Counted from the first letter of the stretch, positions 8,783 to 17,300 are shown. The stretch: 64,000 bases of DNA from Rhizobiaceae bacterium (GCA_016742175.1 JACVCH010000007.1:62001-126000); one strand, 5' to 3'. Notes: generated by a model not told the origin, from the sequence alone. Made by a program: numbers and translations.

Positions 8783-9721
8783 GTGACCATGCAGGATTTG
8801 AGCTCGGGAACGATATCGCCGAAAAAGGTGATGTTCGTCAGCGTCGGGCAGACGCCGCGCGCCGACCTCATCGGGGAAATGCTGGCCAATCTCGACATGC
8901 CGATCGAGGCGATCGAACTCGGCGCGCTGGACGGTCTCTCACGGCGCGAGATCGACGACCTGCGGGTACGTCCGGGCGAGACGAGCATCGTCACGCGGCT
9001 CGCCGACAACAGCGAGATCGTCGTCTCCAAGCCGCGCATCGGCGAGCGCATGGCGCGCCTAGTCGCCGGCTTCAGGCCGAACGAGTTCGACCTCGTCGTG
9101 ATCCTGTCGACCGGGCTGTTCCGCGAATTCGAAAGCACCTGCCCGACGGTCAACGCCCAGCGGGCGCTGGAATCGGCCGTCATCTCGCTGGCCGCGCAGG
9201 GCTCGTCGGTGGGGTTGATCCAGCCGCTGGAGCAGCAGATCGACGAACTCGAAATCCCCGCGCTCGACCCCTACCGTATCACCGCCAGCCACGCGGTGGA
9301 CGGCGACCGGGAATCGCTGGCGCGGGCGCTGTTCGACCTTGCCGAATGCGAGATCATCGTCCTGAATTCGGTCAGCTTTTCGGAAGCCGACCGCGAGATG
9401 GCGGCGAAGGTGACCGGCAAGCCGGTGGTGCTGGCGCGACGGATCATCTCGAGCGCGATTCGGCTGCTTCTCTACAGGCCGCAGCCGATCAGCCTGCCGG
9501 GCATGTCGGGCGAGTTCGCCGAGCGCGTCAACCGGCTGACGCCGCGCGAGCGGCAGGTCATGTCGCTGGCCGCCGAGGGCCTGTCCAACAAGGCCATCGC
9601 GCGCCAGCTCGGGATCAGCCCGAAGACCGTCGAAATCCACCGCTCGCACGTCATGGCGAAGATGGAGGTGACGTCCTCCGCGGCCCTCATCCGCATGGTG
9701 GTCCAGGCCGGCCATCCCTGA
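8783..9721 (+). CDS. AroM-domain / LuxR-HTH fusion regulator
   Basis: A 312-residue protein with two parts. Residues 14-230 are an AroM-like domain (VMFVSVGQTPRADLIGEM, then the ELGALDGLSRREI and VILSTG segments), homologous along its length to the free-standing AroM protein encoded next. Residues 251-312 are a LuxR/GerE helix-turn-helix (RLTPRERQVMSLAAEGLSNK, then IARQLGISPKTVEIHRSHV). GTG 8783 is chosen because AAGGAG lies 11 bases upstream; ATG 8789 would be too far from it. Where the paralogue has Cys104 and Cys191, this protein has Ser109 (STGL) and Ser196 (LNSVSF), suggesting it binds but does not turn over a ligand. Probable activator of the two flanking operons; the ligand is unknown. 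I do not recall this fusion as a described regulator family. Confidence 0.87.
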   Translation: MTMQDLSSGTISPKKVMFVSVGQTPRADLIGEMLANLDMPIEAIELGALDGLSRREIDDLRVRPGETSIVTRLADNSEIVVSKPRIGERMARLVAGFRPNEFDLVVILSTGLFREFESTCPTVNAQRALESAVISLAAQGSSVGLIQPLEQQIDELEIPALDPYRITASHAVDGDRESLARALFDLAECEIIVLNSVSFSEADREMAAKVTGKPVVLARRIISSAIRLLLYRPQPISLPGMSGEFAERVNRLTPRERQVMSLAAEGLSNKAIARQLGISPKTVEIHRSHVMAKMEVTSSAALIRMVVQAGHP

Positions 9722-9791
9722 CCGCTGCCGGCGAAAAGGGCACGCTGATGCCCGCGAATGCTGCAGCCGCGAACGGCATTTCATCCCTCAC

Positions 9792-9811
9792 CTAGGGGGA
9801 GTTCCCTATAG
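9792..9811. promoter_or_regulatory. Putative AroM-LuxR operator, copy 2 (aroM-ABC promoter region)
   Basis: CTAGGGGGAGTTCCCTATAG, 58 bp before the aroM start. It is an imperfect palindrome: 14 of 20 positions are symmetric. Read on the other strand it matches copy 1 at 17 of 20 positions. A short hairpin, AGTCC-AGC-GGACT followed by T5 (9810-9826), overlaps its right edge and could end the upstream transcript. A TTGACG box at 9825-9830 may be the -35 element of the aroM-ABC operon. Confidence 0.6.
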
Positions 9812-9869
9812 TCCAGCGGACTTTTTGACGGCTAGGCTTCGGCATCAGATTGCCTGAGGACCAAGCCGC

Positions 9870-10547
9870 ATGTCGCGCATTTCACGTATCGCCTTCGTCA
9901 CGATCGGCCAGACGCCGCGTTCCGACATCGTGCCGGAAATGATGGCGGAGATCGCCGCGGGCCTCGACGCGCAGCCCTCCTATGAGGAGTTCGGCGTGCT
10001 CGACGGGCTGGAGGGCGCCGCCCTCGACGCCTATCGCGCCCGGGACGGCGAGCATTCCTTCGCCACGCGCCTCGCCTCGGGCGAGGAGATCGTCTCGTCA
10101 AAGGCGCTGACCGAAGTGCGGCTCAACGAATTGCTCGCCGAGATCGACGGCAAGGGGTTCGACATCGTCGTGCTCCTTTGCACCGGCACCCGCATCGATC
10201 CCTTGAAGAACACGCTCGTGGTCGAGGCGCAGCGCATCGTCGATTCGACGGTCGAGGCGCTGGCCGCTTCCTGCCGCAATCTGGGCGTCATCCTGCCGCT
10301 GGAGCGGCAGGTGGCCGAATTCGGCCAGCGCCATGTGTTTGCCGGCAGCCCGACACTCGTGTCCGCCTCGCCCTACTCGGGCGGCGGCATGGCGGTTGGC
10401 GCAAAGGGCGTCGCGGACTGCGACCTCGTGGTCATGCACTGCATGGGCTACACGGCCGCCATGCTCGACGAGGTTCGCCGCACGGTCGACGCCCCGGTGC
10501 TCCTGTCGCGCCGCGTCGTCGCGGGCGTCGTGCGCCAGATGATCTGA
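9870..10547 (+). CDS. AroM family protein
   Basis: A 225-residue AroM-family protein, the same length as I recall for E. coli AroM. It has the N-terminal RIAFVTIGQTPRSDIVPEMM motif, FGVLDGLEGAALDAYRARDG, and two cysteines in motifs LLCTGT (Cys104) and MHCMGY (Cys191). The layout, with two cysteines at the ends of core strands, recalls the aspartate/glutamate/hydantoin racemase superfamily; that relation is inference. No function is established for the family. It heads an operon with a peptide-type ABC importer (the next start is 39 bases away) and sits near hydantoinase and DUF917 genes, so a racemase or isomerase step on an imported cyclic amide or amino-acid derivative is plausible. Confidence 0.85.
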   Translation: MSRISRIAFVTIGQTPRSDIVPEMMAEIAAGLDAQPSYEEFGVLDGLEGAALDAYRARDGEHSFATRLASGEEIVSSKALTEVRLNELLAEIDGKGFDIVVLLCTGTRIDPLKNTLVVEAQRIVDSTVEALAASCRNLGVILPLERQVAEFGQRHVFAGSPTLVSASPYSGGGMAVGAKGVADCDLVVMHCMGYTAAMLDEVRRTVDAPVLLSRRVVAGVVRQMI

Positions 10548-10585
10548 AACCGGATGATTTTCGCTATGACAAAGGGGAACTGTCG

Positions 10586-12175
10586 ATGATGAGGAAATTG
10601 ATTCTATCCGCCATGGCCGCGGCGCTGCTCGCCGGCAGCTTCATGGCTTCGCCTGCATCCGCCTTCGAGCGCACCGAGGATGGCGAGATCATCGTCTTTG
10701 CCGGCCGCCAGGCGATCCCGGTGCTCGATCCGCATGTGCGCTACGACTGGTCGACGCGCATGGTGCAGCAGGCGGTCTACGACGCGCTGGTGAAATATGA
10801 AGGCGACCCGGCCGAGATCAAGCCGTGGATCGCCGAGAGCTGGGAGACCAGCGAGGACGGCAGGACCTGGACCTTCAAGCTGGTCGAGAACGCGAAGTTC
10901 CACAATGGCGACCCGGTCAATGCCGAGGCGGTGCGCTACTCGTTCGAGCGCGGGCTGAAGCTGAACAAGGGCGTCGCATGGATGCTCAAGGACTTCCTGG
11001 CGCCCGAAGGCGTGACGGTGGTCGACGACTACACGGTCAAGTTCGAGCTGAATGCGCCCTATGCGCCGTTTCTGTCGTTCCTGCCCTGGTGGTTCATCGT
11101 CAATCCGGCCGAAGTTCAGGCCAACGAGGTCGACGGCGACTATGGCGAGGCCTGGCTGACCGAGCACGCCGCCGGTTCCGGCCCGTTCAAGCTCGGCCGC
11201 TGGGAGCCGAACGTGCTCTATGAACTGCAGGCCGTCGCCGACTACTGGAAGGGCTGGCCGCAGGGCGAAAACCGTCCCGCCGGCGTGATTTACCGCATCA
11301 TCCGCGAGCCGTCCGCCCAGCGCGCCTCGCTCCAGCGCGGCGAGGTCGACATCGTCGAGGGCCTGACCTCCGACGACTACGTGCAGATCGCCAACATGCC
11401 CGGGATCGAGATTCAGGACCACAAGGGCATGACGACCTTCGGCATCAAGTTCAACACGCAGCAGGGTCCGACCGCCGACATCAATCTGCGCAAGGCGATC
11501 GCCTACGCGCTCGACTACGATGCGCTAGTGCAGATCTACAACGGCGCCGCCTCGCTGCAGACGAGCCCGCTGCCGGACGCGATGCGCGGCCATATCGACG
11601 TCGCCGACATTCCGCGCCAGGACCTGGCAAAGGCGAAGGAATATCTCGCCAAGTCCGAACATCCCGAAGGCGGCATCACGCTGGAATATGTCCACGTCGC
11701 CGGCCTCGAGGAAGCGCGCCGCATTGGCCTGGTGCTGCTCGACAACCTCAAGGCGCTCAACATCAATGTCGAGATCAAGCCGGAGCAGTGGCCGAACATG
11801 GTCGCCAACGGCTCGCGCGTCGAGACGTCGCCGGCGATGACCTCGGTCTATGTGACGCCGATCTCGACCGACCCGGATGCGGTGGCCTACCAGTACCACA
11901 AGAACTCCTGGGGCCAGTATTACGCCATGGCGTTCTACGACAATCCGGAGGTCTCGCAGATGATCGACGACGCCCGCGCCAGCACGAACTGGGACGAGCG
12001 CGCCGACCTCTACGCGAAGATCCAGACGCAGATCGTCGCCGACCAGCCGGAAGTCTTCGGCATGCTGCAGAACCGCCGCTGGGCGCACCGCGACTACCTG
12101 AAGGGCTTCCAGTTCAGCCCGGTCCGGTTCACCGGCGAGGTCGACCTCTACCCGCTCTGGGTCGAGGCGGAATAG
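10586..12175 (+). CDS. ABC transporter substrate-binding protein (family 5, peptide type)
   Basis: A 529-residue extracellular solute-binding protein of family 5 (DppA/OppA type). A signal peptide covers about residues 1-27 (LILSAMAAALLAGSF, cleavage near PASA-FE). The mature part starts with the typical pattern of a dipeptide-binding protein (VLDPHVRYDWSTRMVQQAVY, then the W-E-S-DGRTWTFKL region). Start ATG 10586 follows AAGGGGAA; ATG 10589 is equally possible. The frame stays open far upstream inside aroM, but that part lacks a signal peptide and is not the real start. It is the binding component for the two permeases and the double ATPase downstream. The ligand is unknown; context suggests a peptide-like or hydantoin-like compound. 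Confidence 0.9.
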   Translation: MMRKLILSAMAAALLAGSFMASPASAFERTEDGEIIVFAGRQAIPVLDPHVRYDWSTRMVQQAVYDALVKYEGDPAEIKPWIAESWETSEDGRTWTFKLVENAKFHNGDPVNAEAVRYSFERGLKLNKGVAWMLKDFLAPEGVTVVDDYTVKFELNAPYAPFLSFLPWWFIVNPAEVQANEVDGDYGEAWLTEHAAGSGPFKLGRWEPNVLYELQAVADYWKGWPQGENRPAGVIYRIIREPSAQRASLQRGEVDIVEGLTSDDYVQIANMPGIEIQDHKGMTTFGIKFNTQQGPTADINLRKAIAYALDYDALVQIYNGAASLQTSPLPDAMRGHIDVADIPRQDLAKAKEYLAKSEHPEGGITLEYVHVAGLEEARRIGLVLLDNLKALNINVEIKPEQWPNMVANGSRVETSPAMTSVYVTPISTDPDAVAYQYHKNSWGQYYAMAFYDNPEVSQMIDDARASTNWDERADLYAKIQTQIVADQPEVFGMLQNRRWAHRDYLKGFQFSPVRFTGEVDLYPLWVEAE

Positions 12176-12195
12176 GCCGGGGCGAACGCGAAACG

Positions 12196-12222
12196 GCGGG
12201 GAGCGCCACGGGCGCTTCCCGC
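12196..12222 (+). other. Intercistronic stem-loop after the ABC binding-protein gene
   Basis: GCGGGGAGCGCC (12196-12207), loop ACG, GGCGCTTCCCGC (12211-12222): a 12-bp stem with one G-T wobble and no following T-tract. It lies between the binding-protein and permease genes, where such hairpins usually protect the upstream mRNA or cause partial termination so that more binding protein than permease is made. Confidence 0.7.
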
Positions 12223-12239
12223 ATCAAGGGACGGAGACG

Positions 12240-13247
12240 ATGCTGAGTTTCACATTGCGCAAGCTGGCGGCGCTGGTGGGGACCATGCTCGGCATTGCCG
12301 CGCTGACTTTCCTCATCACCAATGTCGCGCCGGGCGACCCGGCAAGGCTCGTCGCCGGCCCGAACGCGACCGAGGACATGGTCGAGACGATCCGCGTCGA
12401 GAACGGCCTCGACAAGCCGGTGGCCGAGCAGTTCGTCATCTACATGGGCGACCTCGTGCGCGGCGATCTCGGCACCTCGATCGTGACGACGCGGCCCGTC
12501 CTCGACGAACTCCTGCGCTACGCGCCCGCGACGATCGAATTGGTGCTGGTGGCGATGACGCTCGGCATCCTCGTCGGTGTGCCGCTCGGAATGCTCTCGG
12601 CGGTCTACCGAAATAGTTGGTTCGACCATGTGACGCGCATCTTCTCGATCTCGGGCGTCGCCATTCCGGCCTTCTGGTTCGGCATCCTGCTCCAGCTTCT
12701 GTTCGCCGTGAAGATGGGCTGGCTGCCGGTCTCCGGGCGGCTGCCGCTGGTCGCGCTGCCGCCCGAGCCGATCACGCATCTCCTCCTCGTCGACAGTCTC
12801 CTGCGCGGCCAGTTCGACACGTTCTGGACCGCGCTCAAGCACATCATCCTGCCGGCGGTGGTGCTCTCCTTCCCCTGCCTCGCCTCGATCCTGCGCGTGA
12901 ACCGCGCCGAGATGATCGAGGTGCTGTCCTCAGACCACGTCGTCGCGGCGCGCGCGCACGGCCTGTCGTCGCGCCGCATCGTCGCGCTCTACGCGCTGAA
13001 AAACGCCATGCTGCCGACGCTCGCCATGATCGGCCTGCGCTTCGGCTGGATGCTGGGTTCGACCGTGCTGGTCGAGACCGTGTTCGACTGGCCGGGCATC
13101 GGGCTCTACGCCGTCTCGTCCGCGCTCGCCTCCGACTTCAAGCCGGTGATCGGCGTGACGCTCCTGATCGGCTTCTTCTTCATCGTCGCCAACACGATCG
13201 TCGACCTCGCCTATGCCTGGATCGACCCCCGCCTGAGGAATGCGTGA
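12240..13247 (+). CDS. ABC transporter permease (DppB type)
   Basis: A 335-residue inner-membrane permease of the peptide/nickel ABC class. The N-terminal span (LAALVGTMLGIAALTFLI) and NVAPGDPARLVAGPNA are typical of DppB/OppB, and the cytoplasmic EAA loop (VVAARAHGLSSRRIVALYAL) contacts the ATPase. About six membrane spans. It ends with TGA at 13245-13247, and the ATG of the second permease begins on its last base, so the two should be made in equal amounts. Good ribosome site GGGACGGAG before ATG 12240. Confidence 0.92.
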   Translation: MLSFTLRKLAALVGTMLGIAALTFLITNVAPGDPARLVAGPNATEDMVETIRVENGLDKPVAEQFVIYMGDLVRGDLGTSIVTTRPVLDELLRYAPATIELVLVAMTLGILVGVPLGMLSAVYRNSWFDHVTRIFSISGVAIPAFWFGILLQLLFAVKMGWLPVSGRLPLVALPPEPITHLLLVDSLLRGQFDTFWTALKHIILPAVVLSFPCLASILRVNRAEMIEVLSSDHVVAARAHGLSSRRIVALYALKNAMLPTLAMIGLRFGWMLGSTVLVETVFDWPGIGLYAVSSALASDFKPVIGVTLLIGFFFIVANTIVDLAYAWIDPRLRNA

Positions 13248-14161
13248 TGACGACCAGCGACCTGACCACGCCGGTTCGGCTGAGCTTTCGCGAGCGCCAT
13301 GAAAGCCGCATCCGCCAGTTGCGGCTCTATGCCCATACCTTCGCGGGCAGCTTCTCCTCGATGCTCGGCCTCGTGCTCGTCCTCCTGTTCCTGGCGCTCG
13401 CCGCCTTCGGACCGTGGCTTGCGCCCTATCCCGAGCACACGACCGGCGGCTTCGACATGGCCGCGCGGCTGCAGCCGCCGAGCGCGACGCACTGGTTCGG
13501 CACCGACGAGATGGGCTCCGACATCCTCTCGCGCGTCATCGTCGGCGCGCGCACGTCGCTGTGGATCGGCCTCCTGATCACCGGCATCGGCGCGGGTATC
13601 GGCGTGCCGCTCGGCATCATCGCCGGCTACACCGGTGGCTGGACGCGCGCAGCGATCATGCGCTTCACCGAACTCTTCCTCGCCGTACCGGGGCTGGCGC
13701 TCGCGCTCGCCATCGTCGCCGCGCTCGGACCCGGCATCACCAACTGCGTCATCGCCCTCGCCATCGTCTGGTGGCCGGGCTATGTGCGCCTCGTCGAGGC
13801 GAAGACGCTGTCGGTCAAGGAAGAGCTCTTCGTCGAGTCCGCCCGCTCGCTCGGCGCGCGCACGCCCTGGATCATGTGGCACCACATCCTGCCCAATTGC
13901 TGGTCGCCGATCATCGTCAAGATGAGCATGGACATGGGCATGGCGATCCTGGCTGCCGCCAGCCTCGGCTTCATCGGCCTCGGCGCCCGCCCGCCCGCGC
14001 CCGAATGGGGCGCGATGATCTCGGTCGCGCGCAGCTACATGCCCGACTGGTGGTGGTATTCCTTCTTCCCCGGCGCCGCGATCTTCCTGACCGTGCTCGG
14101 CTTCAATCTCCTCGGCGACGGCCTGCGCGACATCCTCGATCCCCGGAGCCGTGAGCGATGA
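13247..14161 (+). CDS. ABC transporter permease (DppC type)
   Basis: A 304-residue second permease of the peptide ABC importer. It has the N-terminal OppC-type leader and first span (SSMLGLVLVLLFLALAAFGP), the HWFGTDEMGSDILSR motif characteristic of DppC/OppC, and the EAA loop ESARSLGARTPWIMWHHILP. The frame is open further upstream, but ATG 13247 in the TGATG overlap with the first permease gives the usual N-terminus. Its stop overlaps the ATPase start (ATGA). Confidence 0.92.
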   Translation: MTTSDLTTPVRLSFRERHESRIRQLRLYAHTFAGSFSSMLGLVLVLLFLALAAFGPWLAPYPEHTTGGFDMAARLQPPSATHWFGTDEMGSDILSRVIVGARTSLWIGLLITGIGAGIGVPLGIIAGYTGGWTRAAIMRFTELFLAVPGLALALAIVAALGPGITNCVIALAIVWWPGYVRLVEAKTLSVKEELFVESARSLGARTPWIMWHHILPNCWSPIIVKMSMDMGMAILAAASLGFIGLGARPPAPEWGAMISVARSYMPDWWWYSFFPGAAIFLTVLGFNLLGDGLRDILDPRSRER

Positions 14162-15804
14162 GCAACCTGCTGGACATCAGGAACTATACGCTCGACATCG
14201 ACACGTTCGACGGGCCGGTCCATGTGCTGAAGGACATCAACCTCACCGTCAGGCGCGGAGAGACGCTGGGCATCGTCGGCGAATCCGGCTCCGGCAAGAC
14301 CGTGCTCGTGCGCTCGATCCTCGGTCTCGCGCCGAAGCGGGCGCGGGTGGTGGAGGGGTCGATCCGCTTCGACGGCACCGACCTTTCGACGCTGGGCGAC
14401 AAGGGCTGGAAGAAGATCCGCGGCGTGCGGATCTCGATGATCTTCCAGGACCCGATGACCTATCTGAACCCGCTCTTTTCGATCGGGCGGCAGATCGGCG
14501 ACGTCATCGCCGCGCACAACCGGGCGACGGGCATCTCGATGTCGGCGGCCGGGCGCCGGGCGCGCAGCGAGGACTTGCTGGACCAGGTCGGCATTCCCGA
14601 TCCGGCGCGGGTCTGCGACCAGTATCCGCATCAATTGTCGGGCGGCATGCGCCAGCGCGTGCTGATCGCTATGGCGCTTTCGGGCAAGCCGGACCTGCTG
14701 ATCGCCGACGAGCCGACGACCGCGCTCGACGTGACGGTGCAGGCGCAGGTGCTCGACCTGATCAACGAACTGGTCGCCAAGCTGAACCTGACCGTCATCA
14801 TGATCAGCCACGACGTCGGCGCCATCGCGACGGTGGCGAAGCGCTGCGCGGTCATGTTCCGCGGCGAGATCGTCGAAGAAGGCGCGACCGAGGACATTCT
14901 ACGCGCGCCGCAGCACGACTATACGAAGCGCCTGCTGGCCGCCGTGCCGGAGATCGACGCGCCCCTGGCCGCGCGCGACGAACGCGCACCGGCTCGGCCG
15001 CTTCTCGAAGTGAAAGGACTCGCCAAGACCTATGCCGCCAAGTCCGGCGGCGAGGTGCGGGCGGTCGACGGCGTCGATTTCTCGATCGCGCAGGGCGAGG
15101 TGCTCGGCATCGTCGGCGAATCCGGCTCGGGCAAGTCGACCATCGCGCGGCTGGTGCTGCGCCTGGTCGAGCCGACGGCAGGCGCGGTCGCCTTCGACGG
15201 CAGCGACATCACGGCGATGAACGGCGAGGCGCTGCGCCGGATGCGCCGGCACATGCAACTCGTGTTCCAGAACCCGCATTCGGCGCTGAACGGCCGGCAC
15301 ACGATCGGCGATGCAATCGCCGAGCCGTTCCGCATCCAGTCGAAGCTCTCGCGCCGCGAGATCGAGGCCAATGTCGAGATGCTTCTCGACACGGTGCAGC
15401 TTCCGAAGGCCTTCCGCTACCGCTACCCGCACGAATTGTCCGGCGGGCAGAAGCAGCGCGTGTGCATCGCGCGCGCCGTCGCGCTGAAGCCGAAGCTCCT
15501 GCTCCTCGACGAGCCGACCTCGGCGCTCGACGTGTCGGTGCAAGCGCAAATCCTCGACTTCCTGAAACAGCTGAGGGCGGAGCTCGACCTGACCTATCTC
15601 TTCATCTCGCACGATCTCGCCGTGGTGCGCGAAATTTGCGACCGGGTGCTGGTGATGCAGCGAGGCAAGATCGTGGAACAGGGGCCGACGGCGCAAATCT
15701 TCGACGCGCCGACGGAGGCGTATACGCGGCAATTGCTGGCAAGCGCCCGCAAGACCGCACCGTCCTCGCTGCTCGCCGACGCGGAACTTGCGGCCGCGCA
15801 ATAG
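14158..15804 (+). CDS. ABC transporter ATP-binding protein, two fused nucleotide-binding domains (DppDF type)
   Basis: A 548-residue protein with two complete ATPase domains. The first (about 1-270) has Walker A GESGSGKT, signature LSGGMRQR and Walker B LLIADEP; the second (about 280-535) has GESGSGKS, LSGGQKQR and LLLLDEP. Each is followed by the oligopeptide-type C-terminal extension (for example APQHDYTKRLLAAVPE). It powers the upstream permease pair. It is the last gene of the aroM-ABC operon; only two bases separate it from the convergent decarboxylase gene and no terminator is visible, so the 3' ends of the transcripts probably overlap. Confidence 0.93.
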   Translation: MSNLLDIRNYTLDIDTFDGPVHVLKDINLTVRRGETLGIVGESGSGKTVLVRSILGLAPKRARVVEGSIRFDGTDLSTLGDKGWKKIRGVRISMIFQDPMTYLNPLFSIGRQIGDVIAAHNRATGISMSAAGRRARSEDLLDQVGIPDPARVCDQYPHQLSGGMRQRVLIAMALSGKPDLLIADEPTTALDVTVQAQVLDLINELVAKLNLTVIMISHDVGAIATVAKRCAVMFRGEIVEEGATEDILRAPQHDYTKRLLAAVPEIDAPLAARDERAPARPLLEVKGLAKTYAAKSGGEVRAVDGVDFSIAQGEVLGIVGESGSGKSTIARLVLRLVEPTAGAVAFDGSDITAMNGEALRRMRRHMQLVFQNPHSALNGRHTIGDAIAEPFRIQSKLSRREIEANVEMLLDTVQLPKAFRYRYPHELSGGQKQRVCIARAVALKPKLLLLDEPTSALDVSVQAQILDFLKQLRAELDLTYLFISHDLAVVREICDRVLVMQRGKIVEQGPTAQIFDAPTEAYTRQLLASARKTAPSSLLADAELAAAQ

Positions 15805-15806
15805 GG

Positions 15807-17300
15807 CTAAGCCAACAGGCCCCTCCCGATCCGCACCAGCTCGCCGACGACGAGGTCGAGATCGTCGTAGCGGGTGCGGTGGTTGCAGATGGCGGCGCGC
15901 AGGCTGTGGCGGCCGTTGAGGGTCGTGTCGGTGAGGACGGCGGTGCCGGATTCCTGCAGCCGCAGCATGATCTCGGTGTTGAGCGCCTTCAGTGCCTGCT
16001 CGTCGAGCCCGCCGGGGTCGAAGCGGAAGCAGACGATGTTGATGACCGTCGGCGCGGTGAGCGTGAGCATCGGCTCGCGATCCACAAGGTGGCTCAGGTA
16101 GTGCGCCATGTCGATGTTCTGGTCGATCAGGCGGCCGAACTTGTCGACGCCGTGCTCCTTCAGCGCCATCCACACCTTCAATGCGCGAAAGCCGCGGGTG
16201 GTCTGGAGGCCGAGTTCGTAGAGCCACGCGCCCGAGGCGAGGCCGCGTTCCGAGGTGGCGAGATATTCGGCCGAGGTGACGAAGGCCTTGCGATGCGCGG
16301 CGGCGTCGCGCACGAGGCAGCAGCCGACATCGAACGGCGCGTGGAGCCATTTGTGCGGGTCGAGCGCGAGCGAATCCGCGCGGGCAAGGCCGTCGACGAT
16401 GTCGCGGTGGCGCAGCGCGATGGCGATGAGCGCGCCGATGCAGCCGTCGACGTGGAACCAGAGGTCTTCCTCGGCGGCGAGGTCGGCGAGCGCGTTCAGA
16501 TCGTCGATCGAGCCGGTGTTGACCGAGCCGGCATTGGCGATGATGCAGGCGGGCCGGAAGCCGGCCGCGCGGTCCTCCGCGATCGCCCGGCGCAGGGCGG
16601 AAACGTCGAGGCGCCAGTCGGCGTCGCTCGGGATGCGCCGCAGGGCGCGATTGCCGAGCCCGAGCGTTTCGACCGCCTTGCGGTGGCAGCTATGGAGCTG
16701 GTCGGAGCCGTAGAAGCGCAGCGGCTTTTCGATGGCGCCGACGCCCAGTTCGCGGATGTCGACGCCCGCCTTGACGTTTCGGGCGACCGTGAGGCCGATG
16801 AGATTGGCGATCGAGCCGCCGCTGACGAGCGTGCCGCTGGCCGTCTCGGGAAAGCCGACCATCTGGCGCAGCCAGTCGACGACCTGCTGGTCGACGAGGG
16901 AGGCGGCATGCTTGCCGCCGCCGAGGTTGGAGGCCTGGACGGCCGCGATGAAATCGGCGAGCGCTCCGGTCATGTTGCCCGCGCCCATGAACCAGGCCCA
17001 GAAGCGCGGGTGGTTGTTGCCCATCGGATAGGCCATCACCGTCTCGGTGACGGTTTCGAGCACTTCGCCCAAGGGCTGCGGGTCGCGGGGCGGCGGTCCT
17101 GTGAAGACCGCCGCAATTTCCGGCGGCAGGTCCCGCCAGGCGGGACGCTCCCGCAAGGTTTCCATGTGGGCGAACCCATCGTCGACGATCCTGTGGGCGA
17201 GGGCGGCCATCGCCGCCCAGTCCTTCGGATCGAGGGAATCTTCCTGCGTTCCTGCAGACATCTCGCGCCGCGCGTCCATGGCCCGCCTTGCTCCCGACAT
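15807..17300 (-). CDS. Pyridoxal-dependent decarboxylase (aromatic-L-amino-acid/cysteine-sulfinate decarboxylase family)
   Basis: A 497-residue group II PLP decarboxylase. The PLP lysine lies in LALDPHKWLHAPFDVGCCLV; the conserved PLP-contacting DG pair is in WFHVDGCIGA, and NANAG-type spacing is seen in CIIANAGSVNTGSIDDL. Family members decarboxylate aromatic amino acids, glutamate, aspartate, cysteine sulfinate or cysteate. ATG 17300 is chosen because it forms a TGATG overlap with the preceding cysteine-synthase-like gene; ATG 17279 gives 490 residues and is also possible. A longer frame upstream runs inside the neighbour and is not real. Tight coupling to a beta-replacement enzyme suggests that enzyme's amino-acid product is decarboxylated here to an amine. 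Confidence 0.85.
   Translation of the reverse strand: MSGARRAMDARREMSAGTQEDSLDPKDWAAMAALAHRIVDDGFAHMETLRERPAWRDLPPEIAAVFTGPPPRDPQPLGEVLETVTETVMAYPMGNNHPRFWAWFMGAGNMTGALADFIAAVQASNLGGGKHAASLVDQQVVDWLRQMVGFPETASGTLVSGGSIANLIGLTVARNVKAGVDIRELGVGAIEKPLRFYGSDQLHSCHRKAVETLGLGNRALRRIPSDADWRLDVSALRRAIAEDRAAGFRPACIIANAGSVNTGSIDDLNALADLAAEEDLWFHVDGCIGALIAIALRHRDIVDGLARADSLALDPHKWLHAPFDVGCCLVRDAAAHRKAFVTSAEYLATSERGLASGAWLYELGLQTTRGFRALKVWMALKEHGVDKFGRLIDQNIDMAHYLSHLVDREPMLTLTAPTVINIVCFRFDPGGLDEQALKALNTEIMLRLQESGTAVLTDTTLNGRHSLRAAICNHRTRYDDLDLVVGELVRIGRGLLA

Noticed and set aside
10563-10583. Possible third copy of the AroM-module palindrome (GGGGAACT before the binding-protein gene)
   Set aside because: Only the GGGAACT core matches and it coincides with the ribosome-binding site.
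10178-10585. N-terminal extension of the ABC binding protein into aroM
   Set aside because: The signal peptide starts at 10586-10589 after AAGGGGAA; the upstream part is aroM in another frame.
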